Assembly: GCF_900112375.1 (NCBI RefSeq)
Contig: NZ_FOLS01000037.1
Coordinates: forward strand, 1 to 64,000
Source of the DNA: Pseudomonas citronellolis
Lineage (GTDB): Bacteria > Pseudomonadota > Gammaproteobacteria > Pseudomonadales > Pseudomonadaceae
DNA: 64,000 nucleotides
Direction of reading: 5' to 3'
Position numbers and translations under genes: made by a program. Below the pieces are notes generated by a model. The model saw only the letters and a list, made by a program, of their open reading frames with translations, did no database searches and had not been told where the DNA came from. How positions within the stretch are numbered: position 1 is the first letter of the stretch; each line of letters begins with the position of its first letter. Below are positions 56,220-64,000 of this stretch, one piece after another.

Positions 56220-57404
56220 ATGCCGTTCACCCCGCGCTTGCCTGCCGCCCTGGCCCTGTGGGCCCTGGTTGCCGCGCAGTCTGTCCTACCGGCCCTGGCG
56301 GACGAGGGGAGCGCGGCGCCACCGCCTCCGGAGGTCACGGTGGAAGTGGCCAAGAGCGCCAGCCTGCCGCTGAACCTCGAATACTCGGCGCGGGCGGCCG
56401 GCTACCGCGAGGTGGAGGTGCGCGCCCAGGTCAGCGGCATCCTGCAGAAGCGCACCTACGAGGAAGGCCGGCCGGTGAAGCAGGGCCAGGTGCTGTTCCA
56501 GATCGACCCGCGCCCCTACCAGGCCGCCCTCGGCCAGGCCAAGGGAGCGCTGGCCCAGGCCCAGGCGCGCTACCGCCAGACCGACCGCGACCTCAAGCGC
56601 ATCCGCGAGCTGCAGCGCAAGGGCTTCGCCAGCGCCAGCGAGCTGGACCGCTACACCTCCGACTACGAGCAGGCCAAGGCCGACGTCGAGGCGGCCAAGG
56701 CCAACGTCGACGCCAAGCAGATCGACCTGGACTACACCACGGTGAAGGCGCCCATCTCCGGCATGGCCAGCAAGGAGACCCGCTCCGAGGGCAGCCTGGT
56801 CACCGCCAGCGACCCCAACACCAGCCTGCTCACCGAGCTGACCCAGCTCGACCCCATCTACGTCAACTTCGCCTATTCCGACACCGAGGCCGCGCGCCTG
56901 CGCGAGGGCGTGCAGCAGGGCCGCCTGGTGCTGCCCGAGCACGGCAAGCTGAACGCGCAGATCTTCTTCGGCGACGGCAGCCGCTATCCCATCGACGGCG
57001 TGGTGGACTTCACCGACAGCTTCGTCAACACCGGCACCGGCACCATCAACGCCCGCGCCGTGGTGCCCAACCCGGAAACCCACCTGATCCCCGGCCAGTT
57101 CGTCCGCGTGGTGGTCACCGGCATCGTCCGCAAGGCCGCGGTGACCGTGCCCGAGCGCGCCCTGGCCCAGGGGCCGCGCGGCACCTTCGTCTACGTGGTG
57201 GACAAGGACGGCTTCGCCCGCGTGCGCCAGGTGACCACCTCGCAGGTGGTCAACCAGCGCTGGATAGTCGATTCCGGCGTCGACGACGGCGACAGGGTGA
57301 TCGTCGACGGCCTGCCCAAGGTCCGCCCGGACCAGCCGGTGAAGGCCGTCGAGGCGCCGGCCGCGCCGGCGCAGCAGGCCCCCGCCCAGCCAGCCCAGTC
57401 CTGA
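56220..57404 (+). CDS. RND efflux periplasmic adaptor subunit (MexA/AcrA family)
   Basis: A 394-residue membrane-fusion protein. The N-terminal signal peptide ([17 protein letters not shown]) lacks a lipobox cysteine, so unlike MexA the mature protein is probably not lipidated. It then has the lipoyl half-motifs around a coiled-coil hairpin (about 95-170; [19 protein letters not shown]...), beta-barrel ([19 protein letters not shown]) and membrane-proximal domains. The C-terminus is Ala/Pro-rich. It bridges the inner-membrane pump to an outer-membrane channel. GAGAGG precedes the ATG. It is followed after 13 bases by the pump gene. Confidence 0.92.
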   Translation: MPFTPRLPAALALWALVAAQSVLPALADEGSAAPPPPEVTVEVAKSASLPLNLEYSARAAGYREVEVRAQVSGILQKRTYEEGRPVKQGQVLFQIDPRPYQAALGQAKGALAQAQARYRQTDRDLKRIRELQRKGFASASELDRYTSDYEQAKADVEAAKANVDAKQIDLDYTTVKAPISGMASKETRSEGSLVTASDPNTSLLTELTQLDPIYVNFAYSDTEAARLREGVQQGRLVLPEHGKLNAQIFFGDGSRYPIDGVVDFTDSFVNTGTGTINARAVVPNPETHLIPGQFVRVVVTGIVRKAAVTVPERALAQGPRGTFVYVVDKDGFARVRQVTTSQVVNQRWIVDSGVDDGDRVIVDGLPKVRPDQPVKAVEAPAAPAQQAPAQPAQS

Positions 57405-57417
57405 AGGAGCGGCCATC

Positions 57418-60400
57418 GTGATCTCGCGCTTCTTCATCGACCGCCCCGTGTTCGCCATGGTGATCTCCATCGTCATCCTGCTCGCGGGCCTGGCGGCCCT
57501 GCGGGCGCTGCCGGTGGCGCAGTACCCGGAGATCCTGCCGCCGCAGGTCTCGGTGACCGCCTCCTACCCCGGCGCCAGCTCGCAGGTCATCGCCGAGACC
57601 GTGGCGGCGCCGCTGGAACAGGAGATCAACGGCGTCGAGGGCATGATCTACCAGCTGTCCAACTCCGACAGCAGCGGCGCCATGAGCCTGACCGTGTACT
57701 TCAAGGTCGGCACCGACCCGGACCAGGCCACCATCAACGTTAACAACAAGGTCCAGGCCGCCCTGGCCAAGCTGCCGGAGGAAGTGCGCCGGCAGGGCGT
57801 GAAGGTGCAGAAGAAGTCTGCCGACATCCTCCAGGTGGTGACGCTGTTCTCCCCGGACGGCTCGCGCGACCCGGTGTTCATCAGCAACTACGCGCTGATC
57901 AACGTCATCGACGAGCTCAAGCGCCTCCCCGGCGTGGGCGACGTCACCCAGTTCGGCTCCAAGGACTACGCCATGCGCATCTGGCTGCGCCCGGACAAGC
58001 TGGCGCAGTACAACCTCACCCCCAGCGACGTGGTCGACGCCATCCGCGAGCAGAACTCGCAGTTCGCCGCCGGCAACTTCGGCAAGGAGCCGCTGAACAC
58101 CCCGCAGGACTTCACCTACACGGTGAGCACCCAGGGCCGCTTCACCGACCCGAAGGAGTTCGAGGGCGTCATCCTGCGCACCGACAGCACCGGCGCCAGC
58201 CTGCGCCTGAAGGACGTCGCGCGCATCGAGCTGGGCGCCCAGGACTACTCGATGAAGACCACGCTGAACGGGCGGCTCAACGCTTCCTTCGGCGTCTACC
58301 TGCAGCCGGGGGCCAACGCCCTGGACACCGCCGAGGCCGTGGAAACCACCATGGAGCGGCTGGCCAAGCGCTTCCCCGAAGGCGTCGTCTACAAGATCCC
58401 CTACGACACCACCACCTTCGTCAAGGTATCCATCGAGGAGGTGGTGCACACCTTCTTCGAGGCCCTGGTGCTGGTGATGCTGGTGGTCTACATCTTCCTG
58501 CAGAACCTGCGCGCCACGCTGATCCCGGTGCTGGCCATCCCGGTGTCGCTGGTCGGCACCTTCGCCGGCATGTACCTGCTGGGCTTCTCCATCAACCTGC
58601 TGACGCTGTTCGGCATGGTGCTGGCCATCGGCATCGTGGTGGACGATGCCATCGTGGTGCTGGAGAACGTCGAGCGGGTGATGCGCACCGAGAAGCTGCC
58701 GCCGCGGGAGGCGGCGATCAAGGCCATGGAGGAGGTGACCGGGCCGATCGTCGCCATCGTCCTGGTGCTCTGCGCGGTGTTCGTCCCCGTGGGCTTCCTC
58801 GGCGGCCTGGCCGGGCAGATGTACCAGCAGTTCGCGATCACCATCGCGGTCTCGGTGGTGATCTCCGGGATAGTCGCGCTGACCCTCTCGCCGGCGCTCT
58901 GCGCGCTGATCCTCAAGCCCGAGCACAAGGAGCCGGCGGCGCCGTTCCGCTGGTTCAACCGCATGTTCGACTCGGCCACCTCGGCCTACGGCGCCGGCGT
59001 GCGGTTCTTCCTCAAGCGCGTGCTCATCGGCCTGCTGGTGTTCGGCGGGATGATCGCGCTGATGCTGCTGCTGTTCGGCCGGGTGCCCGGCTCGCTGGTG
59101 CCCGACGAGGACCAGGGCTACGTGATCAACGCCTACATGCTGCCGCCGGCGGCCTCGCTGTCGCGCACCGAGGCGGTCACCGACGCCGTCTCGCAGCAGT
59201 TGGAGAAGCACCCGGCGGTGCAGGACGTGCTGACCTTCGCCGGCCTGAACATCCTCACCAACGCCAACACCACCAGCGCCGGGGTGTCCTTCGTCACCCT
59301 CAAGGACTGGAAGGAGCGCGAGACCCCCGAGCTGGACGCGCGCAACCTCACGCGCACCTTCATGGCCATGGGCGCCAGGCAGCAGGATGGCGTGGTGATG
59401 AGCTTCAACCCGCCGCCGATCACCGGCATGAGCACCACCGGCGGCTTCGAGGCGTACATCCAGGACCGTAGCGGCGGCACCTCCGCGCAGCTCGAACAGA
59501 TGGTGCAGAAGTTCATGGCGGCGGCGGCCAAGCGCCCGGAACTGGCTGGGGTGACCAGCACCTTCAACGCCAACGTGCCGCAGTACTTCATCAACCTCGA
59601 CCGCACCAAGGCGCGTTCGCTGGGGGTAGCCATCAACGATGTGTTCACCGCCATGCAGGCGACCTTCGGCGCCTACTACGTCAACGACTTCACCCTCTAT
59701 GGGCGGACCTGGAAGGTCAACCTGCAATCCGAGTCGGACTTCCGCCGCAAGCCCGAGGACCTGACCCAGGTGTACGTGCGCTCCTCCAGCGGCGACCTGG
59801 TGCCGCTGTCGGCCCTGGTCAGCGTGCAGCGCACCCTCGGCCCGGATTCCTACGCGCGCTTCAACGTGTTCCCCGCGGCCAAGCTGCTCGGCGGCCCGGC
59901 GCCGGGCTACAGCTCCGGCCAGGCCCTGGCGGCGATGCAGGAAGTGGCCGACCAGACCCTCGGCGACAGCTACTTCCTCACCTGGATCGGCTCGGCCTAC
60001 CAGGAGCTGGAGACCCAGGGCTCGGGCAGCACGGCGTTCGTCTTCGGCCTGATCCTGGTGTTCCTCATCCTCGCCGCCCAGTACGAGCGCTGGACCCTGC
60101 CGCTGGCGGTGGTCACCGCGGTGCCCTTCGCGGTGTTCGGCGCCATCCTCGCCATCTGGCTGCGCGGGCTGAGCAACGACGTGTACTTCCAGGTCGGCCT
60201 GGTGACGCTGATCGGCCTGGCGGCGAAGAACGCCATCCTGATCATCGAGTTCGCCGTGATGGTCCGCGAGGAGCAGGGGCTGAGCCCGCTGCAGGCGGCG
60301 CTGGAGGCGGCCAAGCTGCGCTTCCGGCCGATCGTCATGACCTCCCTGGCGTTCATCCTCGGCGTGGTGCCGCTGGCCATCAGCAGCGGCGCCGGCTCGG

Positions 60401-60582
60401 CCAGCCGCCATTCGATCGGCACCGGGGTGATCGGCGGCATGCTCGCGGCCACCGTGCTGGCGACCTTCCTCATCCCGATGTTCTACATGCTGGTGGAATC
60501 GGCCGCCGAACGCCTGGGCAAGCGCAAGACCAAGACCCGGCCCGCGGCCGAAGCGGCCCAGGGGGAGGGGCCGGCGCACTGA
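57418..60582 (+). CDS. RND multidrug efflux pump, inner-membrane subunit (MexB/AcrB family, HAE1)
   Basis: A 1054-residue HAE1-type RND transporter with 12 membrane segments and two large periplasmic loops. It starts [20 protein letters not shown] (GTG start, GGAG upstream). The proton-relay Asp pair is in [16 protein letters not shown] (around 405-420), the GGGAFAV-type region corresponds to the last third, and the 12-TM end is [18 protein letters not shown]. It exports hydrophobic drugs or solvents using the proton gradient. No outer-membrane factor gene follows, so it must borrow one, such as OprM. The exact Mex-type name cannot be set from sequence alone. Confidence 0.95.
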   Translation: MISRFFIDRPVFAMVISIVILLAGLAALRALPVAQYPEILPPQVSVTASYPGASSQVIAETVAAPLEQEINGVEGMIYQLSNSDSSGAMSLTVYFKVGTDPDQATINVNNKVQAALAKLPEEVRRQGVKVQKKSADILQVVTLFSPDGSRDPVFISNYALINVIDELKRLPGVGDVTQFGSKDYAMRIWLRPDKLAQYNLTPSDVVDAIREQNSQFAAGNFGKEPLNTPQDFTYTVSTQGRFTDPKEFEGVILRTDSTGASLRLKDVARIELGAQDYSMKTTLNGRLNASFGVYLQPGANALDTAEAVETTMERLAKRFPEGVVYKIPYDTTTFVKVSIEEVVHTFFEALVLVMLVVYIFLQNLRATLIPVLAIPVSLVGTFAGMYLLGFSINLLTLFGMVLAIGIVVDDAIVVLENVERVMRTEKLPPREAAIKAMEEVTGPIVAIVLVLCAVFVPVGFLGGLAGQMYQQFAITIAVSVVISGIVALTLSPALCALILKPEHKEPAAPFRWFNRMFDSATSAYGAGVRFFLKRVLIGLLVFGGMIALMLLLFGRVPGSLVPDEDQGYVINAYMLPPAASLSRTEAVTDAVSQQLEKHPAVQDVLTFAGLNILTNANTTSAGVSFVTLKDWKERETPELDARNLTRTFMAMGARQQDGVVMSFNPPPITGMSTTGGFEAYIQDRSGGTSAQLEQMVQKFMAAAAKRPELAGVTSTFNANVPQYFINLDRTKARSLGVAINDVFTAMQATFGAYYVNDFTLYGRTWKVNLQSESDFRRKPEDLTQVYVRSSSGDLVPLSALVSVQRTLGPDSYARFNVFPAAKLLGGPAPGYSSGQALAAMQEVADQTLGDSYFLTWIGSAYQELETQGSGSTAFVFGLILVFLILAAQYERWTLPLAVVTAVPFAVFGAILAIWLRGLSNDVYFQVGLVTLIGLAAKNAILIIEFAVMVREEQGLSPLQAALEAAKLRFRPIVMTSLAFILGVVPLAISSGAGSASRHSIGTGVIGGMLAATVLATFLIPMFYMLVESAAERLGKRKTKTRPAAEAAQGEGPAH

Positions 60583-60759
60583 CGGGCACGGGTGCCGGCC
60601 GCCTGGCCGGGGCCTGAAGCCGGCTCGCAAATTTCCTCTTCCGGCCCTGTCCCGGGGCCGGCGAATTGATATGCTTGCCGGCGTTTCGTTAGCCTGCTTG
60701 CAATTCTTGCCCGAACCTTTCCAGGCCCCGTCCGCCGGCGACGGCGCCCACGGTGTTCC
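60583..60759. other. Gap between RND pump and Bcr/CflA transporter
   Basis: 177 bases without a gene. A GC-rich GGCCGCCTGGCCGGGGCC stretch (about 60597-60614) could form a hairpin after the pump gene, but it lacks a T run. TTGCAATTC and nearby AT-rich bases near 60690-60705 may belong to the downstream promoter; no box with convincing spacing was found. Confidence 0.4.
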
Positions 60760-61935
60760 ATGACCTTTCGCATCCTGCTGATCCTCGGCGCGCTGAGCGC
60801 CTTCGGCCCCATGGCCATCGACTTCTACCTGCCCAGCTTCCCGGCGCTGGCCGCGGCCTTCGGCACCGACGTCGAGCACATCCAGCTGAGCCTGTCGGCC
60901 TACTTCGCCGGCCTGGCCATCGGCCAACTGCTCTATGGCCCGCTGGCCGACCGCTACGGCCGGCGCCTGCCGCTGGTGCTGGGGGTGAGCATCTTCACCG
61001 CGGCCTCGCTGGCCTGCGCCTTCGCGCCGGACCTGCACTGGCTGATCGGCGCGCGCTTCGTCCAGGCCCTGGGCGGCTGCGCCGGCATGGTCATCTCGCG
61101 GGCGGTGGTGCGCGACCTGTGCGATGCGGTGGCGGCGGCCAAGGCCTTCTCGCAACTGATGCTGGTGATGGGCCTGGCGCCGATCCTCGCGCCCCTGGGC
61201 GGCGGCGCGCTGCTGGGGCTGTTCGGCTGGCAGTCGATCTTCCTCTGCCTGGTGGCGTTCAGCGCCGTAGCCGGCAGCGCCATCGCCCTGTGGCTGCCCG
61301 AGACCATCCCCGCCGGCCCGCGGCCACCGCTGTCCGGCGCCCTGAGGGAATACCGCCGGCTGCTGGGCGAGCGCGCCTTCCTCTGCTACGCGCTGACCGG
61401 CGGCGTGGCCATCGCCGGGATGTTCGCCTACATCGCCGGCTCGCCCTTCGTGTTCATCCAGCTCTACCAGGTGCCGGCGGAACATTACGGCTGGATCTTC
61501 GGCAGCAACGCCGCCGGCTTCATCCTCATGGCCCAGGTCAACGCGCGGCTGCTGCGCTACCGCGGGCCGGGGTTCTGGCTGCGCCGCGCGGTGTGGGTGT
61601 ACTTCTTCTGCGGCCTGGCGCTGCTGGCGGTCACCCTGTACCGCCCGGAACACCTGTGGCCGCTGCTGATGCCGCTGTTCGGCGCCATCGCCAGCCTGGG
61701 CTTCCTGCTGCCCAACTCCTCGGCCTGCGCCATGGCCGGGCAGGGCAGCCACGCCGGCAGCGCCTCGGCGCTGATGGGCAGCCTGCAGTTCACGGTGGCG
61801 GCGGCTGCCTCGGCGCTGGTCGGCGCGCTGCACGACGGCAGCGCGCTGCCCATGGCGCTGGTGATCACGACCTGCGGCGGCTGCGCGGCGCTGCTGGGCT
61901 GGTACACCGGGCAGATCAGCGAGCGCAGCGTCTGA
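60760..61935 (+). CDS. Bcr/CflA-family multidrug transporter (MFS)
   Basis: A 391-residue major facilitator with 12 hydrophobic helices. It starts MTFRILLILGALSAFGPMAIDFYLP (the Bcr/CflA signature SAFGPMAIDFYLPSFP, about 13-28), then the motif-A loop YGPLADRYGRRLPL (about 60-73) and FVQALGGCAGMVISRAVVRDL (about 101-121 in parts). It exports drugs such as bicyclomycin or chloramphenicol-type compounds in homologues; the substrate here is unknown. It follows the RND pair on the same strand after 177 bases, so the segment is a small drug-efflux island. Confidence 0.93.
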   Translation: MTFRILLILGALSAFGPMAIDFYLPSFPALAAAFGTDVEHIQLSLSAYFAGLAIGQLLYGPLADRYGRRLPLVLGVSIFTAASLACAFAPDLHWLIGARFVQALGGCAGMVISRAVVRDLCDAVAAAKAFSQLMLVMGLAPILAPLGGGALLGLFGWQSIFLCLVAFSAVAGSAIALWLPETIPAGPRPPLSGALREYRRLLGERAFLCYALTGGVAIAGMFAYIAGSPFVFIQLYQVPAEHYGWIFGSNAAGFILMAQVNARLLRYRGPGFWLRRAVWVYFFCGLALLAVTLYRPEHLWPLLMPLFGAIASLGFLLPNSSACAMAGQGSHAGSASALMGSLQFTVAAAASALVGALHDGSALPMALVITTCGGCAALLGWYTGQISERSV

Positions 61936-61941
61936 GGCGCT

Positions 61942-62121
61942 TCAGCCGGTCAGTGGCTGCTCCGTGCGCGGCAGCGCGTGGGGCGCGCGCAGGCGGGCCT
62001 CCAGGGTGCTGACGAAGTGCCGCGCCTCCTGCTCGTTGCGGAAGTCCACGGCGAACTGATCGAGGCAGACCTGCCAGCGCTTGCCCTGGGCGCCGGCCGA
62101 CGGACGAACGAGTATGTGCAT
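61942..62121 (-). CDS. Small conserved-type protein, 59 residues
   Basis: A short frame, ATG 62121 to TGA 61942, giving MHILVRPSAGAQGKRWQVCL and continuing with FRNEQEARHFVSTLEARLRAPH, then ending LPRTEQPLTG. The amphipathic end and good codon use (GC-rich third positions) separate it from the overlapping longer frames, whose products are Arg/Pro-rich nonsense. The protein may be a one-domain fold (two strands and a helix: WQVCLDQFAVDFRN, then EQEARHFVSTLEARL). Function unknown. It is convergent with the Bcr/CflA gene, 6 bases from its stop. Confidence 0.6.
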   Translation of the reverse strand: MHILVRPSAGAQGKRWQVCLDQFAVDFRNEQEARHFVSTLEARLRAPHALPRTEQPLTG

Positions 62122-62213
62122 GGCGCGACACCCGTGTCTGTGTTGGGGGGAAGCTGAGTGTAGTTCCGCCAGCCGGGCTGTCCGGGGCGACTCGACAATC
62201 GGCGCCGGGGGCC

Positions 62214-63107
62214 TCAGGCGCCGCCGCGGCCCTCGCCCAGGCGGGCCCGGTAGGCGCTGGGCGAGAGCCCCATGACCTTGCTGAAAAGTCTTGAAAAATA
62301 ATAGCTGTCGTCATACCCCAGGGCCTCGCTGACCTGGGCGACGCTGTGCCCGCTGCTGTCCAGCAACTGGCAGGCGTATTCGATCTTCAGGTGCAGGAAG
62401 TGCTGCACCGGCGTGCGCCCGGTCAGCGCCCGGTAGCGGTTGACGAAGTGGAACTTCGACAGGTTGCAGAAGGCCGCCAGTTGGGCCAGGTCCAGGCGCT
62501 GGTGCAGGTTCTCGCGCATGTAGGCGTGCAGGCCGTCCAGGTCCAGCCCGCCCTCGCGCAGCGGGCGCAGCAGCGGCAACTGGCAGAGCAGGGCGCGCAG
62601 GCGGCTGGCGGCGAGCAGGAAGGGCTGGAAGCGGTAGCCGCTGTGGCGCGCCTCCAGCAACTGGGCGAAGCCGCTGAGCAGGGCATGCTGCACGCCCCAG
62701 TGGCGCACCGGCGAGGCCCCGTAGCCGGCGGCCTGGCGCAGCCAGGCGGCGCCGTCGCCGCGCAGGTGCACCCAGGAAATGGTCCAGGGCTGCGAATCGT
62801 CGGCGCGGTAGGCGTGGGCCATGCCCGGCGGCAGCCAGACCAGGTCGCCGCAGCCGATGGTCAGCGCCAGGGGCCCGCCGGGGCCTTCGACCAGCAGGTG
62901 ACCGAGGCCTTCGCTGCAGTAGATCAGCAGGTGGTCGTCGTGGCGCTCGCGGCTCATCTGGTGGTCGCGGGCGCGCCGGTAATGGCCCAGGGAGGTGGGG
63001 TAGAGGTCGCGGCTGAGCGGGTGCGCGGCCAGCTTGCCGAGCAGCGTGGGCGGCAGCAGCAGGCGCAGGCTGTCGGCGGGCAGGGGCCAATCCGAGGTTC
63101 TCGACAT
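62214..63107 (-). CDS. AraC-family regulator (MmsR-like)
   Basis: A 297-residue regulator with an N-terminal cupin-like sensing domain (DDHLLIYCSEGLGHLLVEG... VWLPPGMAHAYR, about 57-105) and a C-terminal AraC double helix-turn-helix (LDLAQLAAFCNLSKFHFVNRYRALTG, then VSEALGYDDSYYFSRLFSKVMGLSPSAYR, in parts). It resembles MmsR, the activator of the valine/3-hydroxyisobutyrate mmsAB operon in P. aeruginosa, which lies near an acyl-CoA synthetase gene; here the divergent neighbour is such a synthetase, but no mmsAB genes are in the window, so the target may be the synthetase. Confidence 0.8.
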   Translation of the reverse strand: MSRTSDWPLPADSLRLLLPPTLLGKLAAHPLSRDLYPTSLGHYRRARDHQMSRERHDDHLLIYCSEGLGHLLVEGPGGPLALTIGCGDLVWLPPGMAHAYRADDSQPWTISWVHLRGDGAAWLRQAAGYGASPVRHWGVQHALLSGFAQLLEARHSGYRFQPFLLAASRLRALLCQLPLLRPLREGGLDLDGLHAYMRENLHQRLDLAQLAAFCNLSKFHFVNRYRALTGRTPVQHFLHLKIEYACQLLDSSGHSVAQVSEALGYDDSYYFSRLFSKVMGLSPSAYRARLGEGRGGA

Positions 63108-63376
63108 CTGGGTAGCAGGCTCAGCAATTTAATCCATCAAGAACACAATTTAGTCGATCTTGGCGCCTGCATGCCGGTGATAGCTTTGCCCGGGAAGGAG
63201 GGGGCGTGATGGCCTCCCGCAATAAAAGCCGGTTGGTCCCCAGGGCAGCCGGTTCGGCCGAGGGGCGCGGTCTCCCAGGAAGGCTCCGCCGGCTTACGAC
63301 CAAAGGTTGATGGCGGCCCCCCGCGGCCTGTCCATACTCGTTATTCGACCTCGATAAAAACAATTCAGAGGGTCAG
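63108..63376. other. Divergent control region between the AraC gene and the acyl-CoA synthetase gene
   Basis: 269 bases. It holds AT-rich AATTTAATCCATCAAG and ACACAATTTAG near 63125-63152 (minus-strand promoter side) and TATTCGACCTCGATAAAAAC near 63340-63361 (plus-strand side). No -35/-10 pair with good spacing and no perfect palindrome stood out. Confidence 0.35.

Positions 63377-64000
<624 letters not shown>

Noticed and set aside
57250-61833. 1527-residue minus-strand frame opposite the RND pump
   Set aside because: It is His/Gln/Arg/Asp-rich with no domain; the plus strand carries intact RND and MFS genes with conserved motifs.

Overview
This is a stretch of a Pseudomonas chromosome. The evidence is the high-GC coding bias, several gene blocks in the order known from P. 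aeruginosa (ppa-mtfA-dedA; eutC-eutB-eat-aldehyde dehydrogenase-eatR-mpl-ubiX; prpD-prpF-acnD-prpC-prpB-gntR-pmtA; aauR-aauS next to aatPMQJ), and dense Pseudomonas-type intergenic repeats. These blocks are not contiguous in P. aeruginosa, so this is a related species (P. nitroreducens/citronellolis/knackmussii-like by inference), not P. aeruginosa itself.

Layout. 1-2172: AT-richer accessory patch with an orphan, frameshifted Rhs C-terminal toxin tip, a probable immunity gene and gene debris. 2173-7386: ppa, MtfA peptidase, DedA protein, a degenerate phosphatase-kinase fusion, a solute-binding protein and an acetyltransferase. 7925-16977: ethanolamine catabolism (eutC, eutB, permease, AraC regulator, aldehyde dehydrogenase, sigma54 activator EatR). 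17186-24430: mpl, ubiX, a lipoprotein, an oxidoreductase, a MORN-repeat/caspase-like lipoprotein, a MaoC protein, LrgA/LrgB and a LON-domain protein. 24669-34096: 2-methylcitrate cycle operon under a GntR repressor, then a methyltransferase. 34104-35313: a tandem pair of small paralogues and an acidic protein. 35589-42195: AauRS two-component system and the AatJQMP acidic amino-acid transporter. 42651-50633: PAP2 protein, Ada, a periplasmic-domain sensor kinase, a REC-HD-GYP phosphodiesterase, a RIO kinase, a nucleotidyltransferase and an EamA transporter. 50932-51509: hicAB. 51764-55439: copper homeostasis (cueR, copA, an exported protein, copZ). 55418-61935: TetR regulator, RND efflux pair and a Bcr/CflA transporter. 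61942-64000: a small protein, an MmsR-like AraC regulator and the 5' part of a PrpE-like acyl-CoA synthetase.

Regulatory logic is unusually readable. There are -24/-12 (sigma54) promoters ahead of the aldehyde dehydrogenase, the AraC regulator and aatJ. Two TTCGG-N4-CCGAA sites lie upstream of the aatJ promoter, as expected for AauR. Two CueR-type operators drive copA and copZ. Two TGTCGACA operators bracket the prp promoter. A GGTATC-N7-GATACC operator candidate precedes hicA. Carbon flow links several blocks: ethanolamine goes to acetaldehyde and acetate, and propionate to methylcitrate and pyruvate.

Intergenic space is dominated by at least five families of short palindromic repeats. The most unusual items are the Rhs orphan toxin carrying an R-S-E ADP-ribosyltransferase signature, the catalytically degenerate PP2C-kinase fusion, the MORN-caspase lipoprotein, the HAFTGA variant in AauR, the sigma54-driven AraC gene inside the ethanolamine cluster, and the tandem small paralogues at 34.1-34.7 kb.
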